From an uncultured Selenomonadales bacterium (GTDB lineage: Bacteria; Bacillota_C; Negativicutes; Selenomonadales; Selenomonadaceae), in contig CAMYWI010000127.1 in assembly GCA_947302675.1 (NCBI GenBank), positions 1 through 5,163 of the forward strand: 5,163 nucleotides of DNA, read 5' to 3'. The translations under genes were made by a program, and so were the position numbers. The notes beneath the pieces were generated by a model, which saw nothing but the letters and a program-made list of their open reading frames with translations, was not told the DNA's origin and did no database searches. Below, in pieces: positions 4,452 through 5,163 of the stretch; position 1 is the stretch's first letter, and each line of letters starts with the position of its first letter.

Positions 4452-5163
4452 ATGGCGAAAAACAATTACGACTTCGCGGCAAGCTTGATGCGCATTCTCT
4501 CGGAAAAATATCCGACGAAAGAATCCATTTACGAGAAACTGATTTACTTGCAGTCGCGGCTGTCCCTGCCGAAGGGCACCGAACATTTCATGAGCGATTT
4601 GCACGGCGAGTACGATTTGTTTCTGCACATAATCAACAACTGCTCCGGCGTCATTCGCGAGAAGGTCGATTATATATTTGGCGACTTGCTCGGCGAGGAG
4701 GAAATTGCCGAGTTCTGCACGCTGATTTACTATCCAAAAGAAAAAATCATGCAGATAAAAGCGCAGGGGCGCGACACGCCCGTTTGGTACAGAAAAAATT
4801 TGGCGCGGCTGGTCAAGCTGTCGAAGTTCATGAGCTTTAAATATCCGTCGTTCAAAATGCGCGAGCTGATTCCCAACAGCTACGAGACAGTTATCTTGGA
4901 ACTTTTGAACACGCACCCCGAATCCGACGACGCGCAGAAAATTTACTACGAAAAACTTTTAAGCTCCATTGTCGAGATAAACAGCGGCGCGGATTTTATT
5001 CAGGCGTTGACGGCTTTGATAAAGCGGCTGGCAATTCACCGCTTGCATTTGGTTGGTGACTTCTTCGACAGGGGAGATCGCCCCGACGCGATTTGAAATC
5101 TTTGGAGGACCTACCCCGAAGAACTCGACCTTCAATGGGGTAATGATGACGTGGTGTGGGTGG
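4452..5163 (+). CDS. fbp: Class III (Firmicutes-type) fructose-1,6-bisphosphatase, N-terminal part, frame disturbed near right edge
   Basis: The enzyme hydrolyses fructose-1,6-bisphosphate to fructose-6-phosphate in gluconeogenesis, in the cytoplasm. About 237 of the usual 640-670 residues lie in the window. Family marks: LPKGTEHFMSDLHGEYDLFL (38-57) with the metal-binding DLHGEY, YYPKEKIMQIKAQG, and LHLVGDFFDRGDRPDAI (about 198-214) with the GDxxDRG metallophosphoesterase motif. AAAGGAG (4436-4442), 9 bases before ATG, fixes the start. After codon 214 comes TGA (5094-5096). In the same frame beyond it the translation resumes as YPEELDLQWGNDDVVWV, clearly FBPase. The 5 codons after TGA (NLWRT) look wrong, whereas one added T near 5093 and one removed C near 5111 give LKSLEDYPEELDLQW. 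The GNHD metal-ligand histidine appears as Asp (GNDD). The gene is either decaying or carries edge errors; without them it continues past 5163. Confidence 0.88.

Noticed and set aside
4434..4916. 160-codon minus-strand ORF across fbp
   Set aside because: It is antisense to a strongly recognised FBPase frame and has no ribosome site or recognisable motif.
5094..5142. UGA in fbp followed by a hairpin (TACCCC GAAG, loop AACTCGAC, CTTC AAT GGGGTA) resembling a selenocysteine insertion element
   Set aside because: No selenocysteine FBPase is known to me, the residue is not catalytic in the family, the loop lacks the expected GU features, and the paired-indel explanation restores a better family match over the following codons.
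1..5163. CRISPR array, tRNA or rRNA gene, insertion sequence
   Set aside because: No spaced direct repeats, cloverleaf sequence, transposase motif or terminal inverted repeats were seen.

Overview
The window looks like chromosomal DNA of an anaerobic member of the Bacillota, most likely a Negativicutes/Selenomonadales-type bacterium. The indications are a class III (Firmicutes-type) fructose-1,6-bisphosphatase, the start of an anaerobic cobalamin-pathway gene of the CbiL type, TrkH-type potassium transporters, AGGAG-type ribosome binding sites and a moderately GC-rich coding style. The lineage is an inference; no rRNA or tRNA gene is present to fix it.

Layout, left to right. Positions 1-87 (minus) hold the N-terminus of cbiL, read leftwards out of the window from a well-formed promoter at 186-214. 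Positions 228-616 (plus) encode a small membrane-anchored protein that appears as two overlapping ORFs (80 and 48 aa); these are probably one roughly 129-residue protein split by a one-base loss. A heptanucleotide tandem repeat (614-648) fills the gap to two tandem TrkH-family genes (647-2182 and 2195-3655). The second TrkH is canonical and the first is divergent. No trkA-like regulatory subunit is visible, so the partner RCK protein would have to be encoded elsewhere. A strong bidirectional terminator (3660-3693) closes this plus-strand unit and also the converging minus-strand unit.

The minus-strand unit (4405 down to 3695) is a BrnT/BrnA-like toxin-antitoxin operon. Its toxin reading frame (4358-4065) has an in-frame amber stop at codon 45, and its short antitoxin-like gene is tandemly duplicated (4078-3887 and 3883-3695). 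The toxin looks dead while two antitoxin-like genes remain intact. The operon promoter is back to back with the promoter of the class III FBPase gene fbp (4452 to the right edge).

The fbp frame is clean for 214 codons, then meets a TGA. The sequence beyond it reads as FBPase again, best explained by a one-base loss near 5091-5095 and a one-base gain near 5110-5111. It also carries GNDD where the catalytic GNHD is expected. Together with the split small gene and the amber codon in brnT, three of the eight genes show lesions. This means either real decay or base-level errors in the sequence. Both ends of the window cut through genes.
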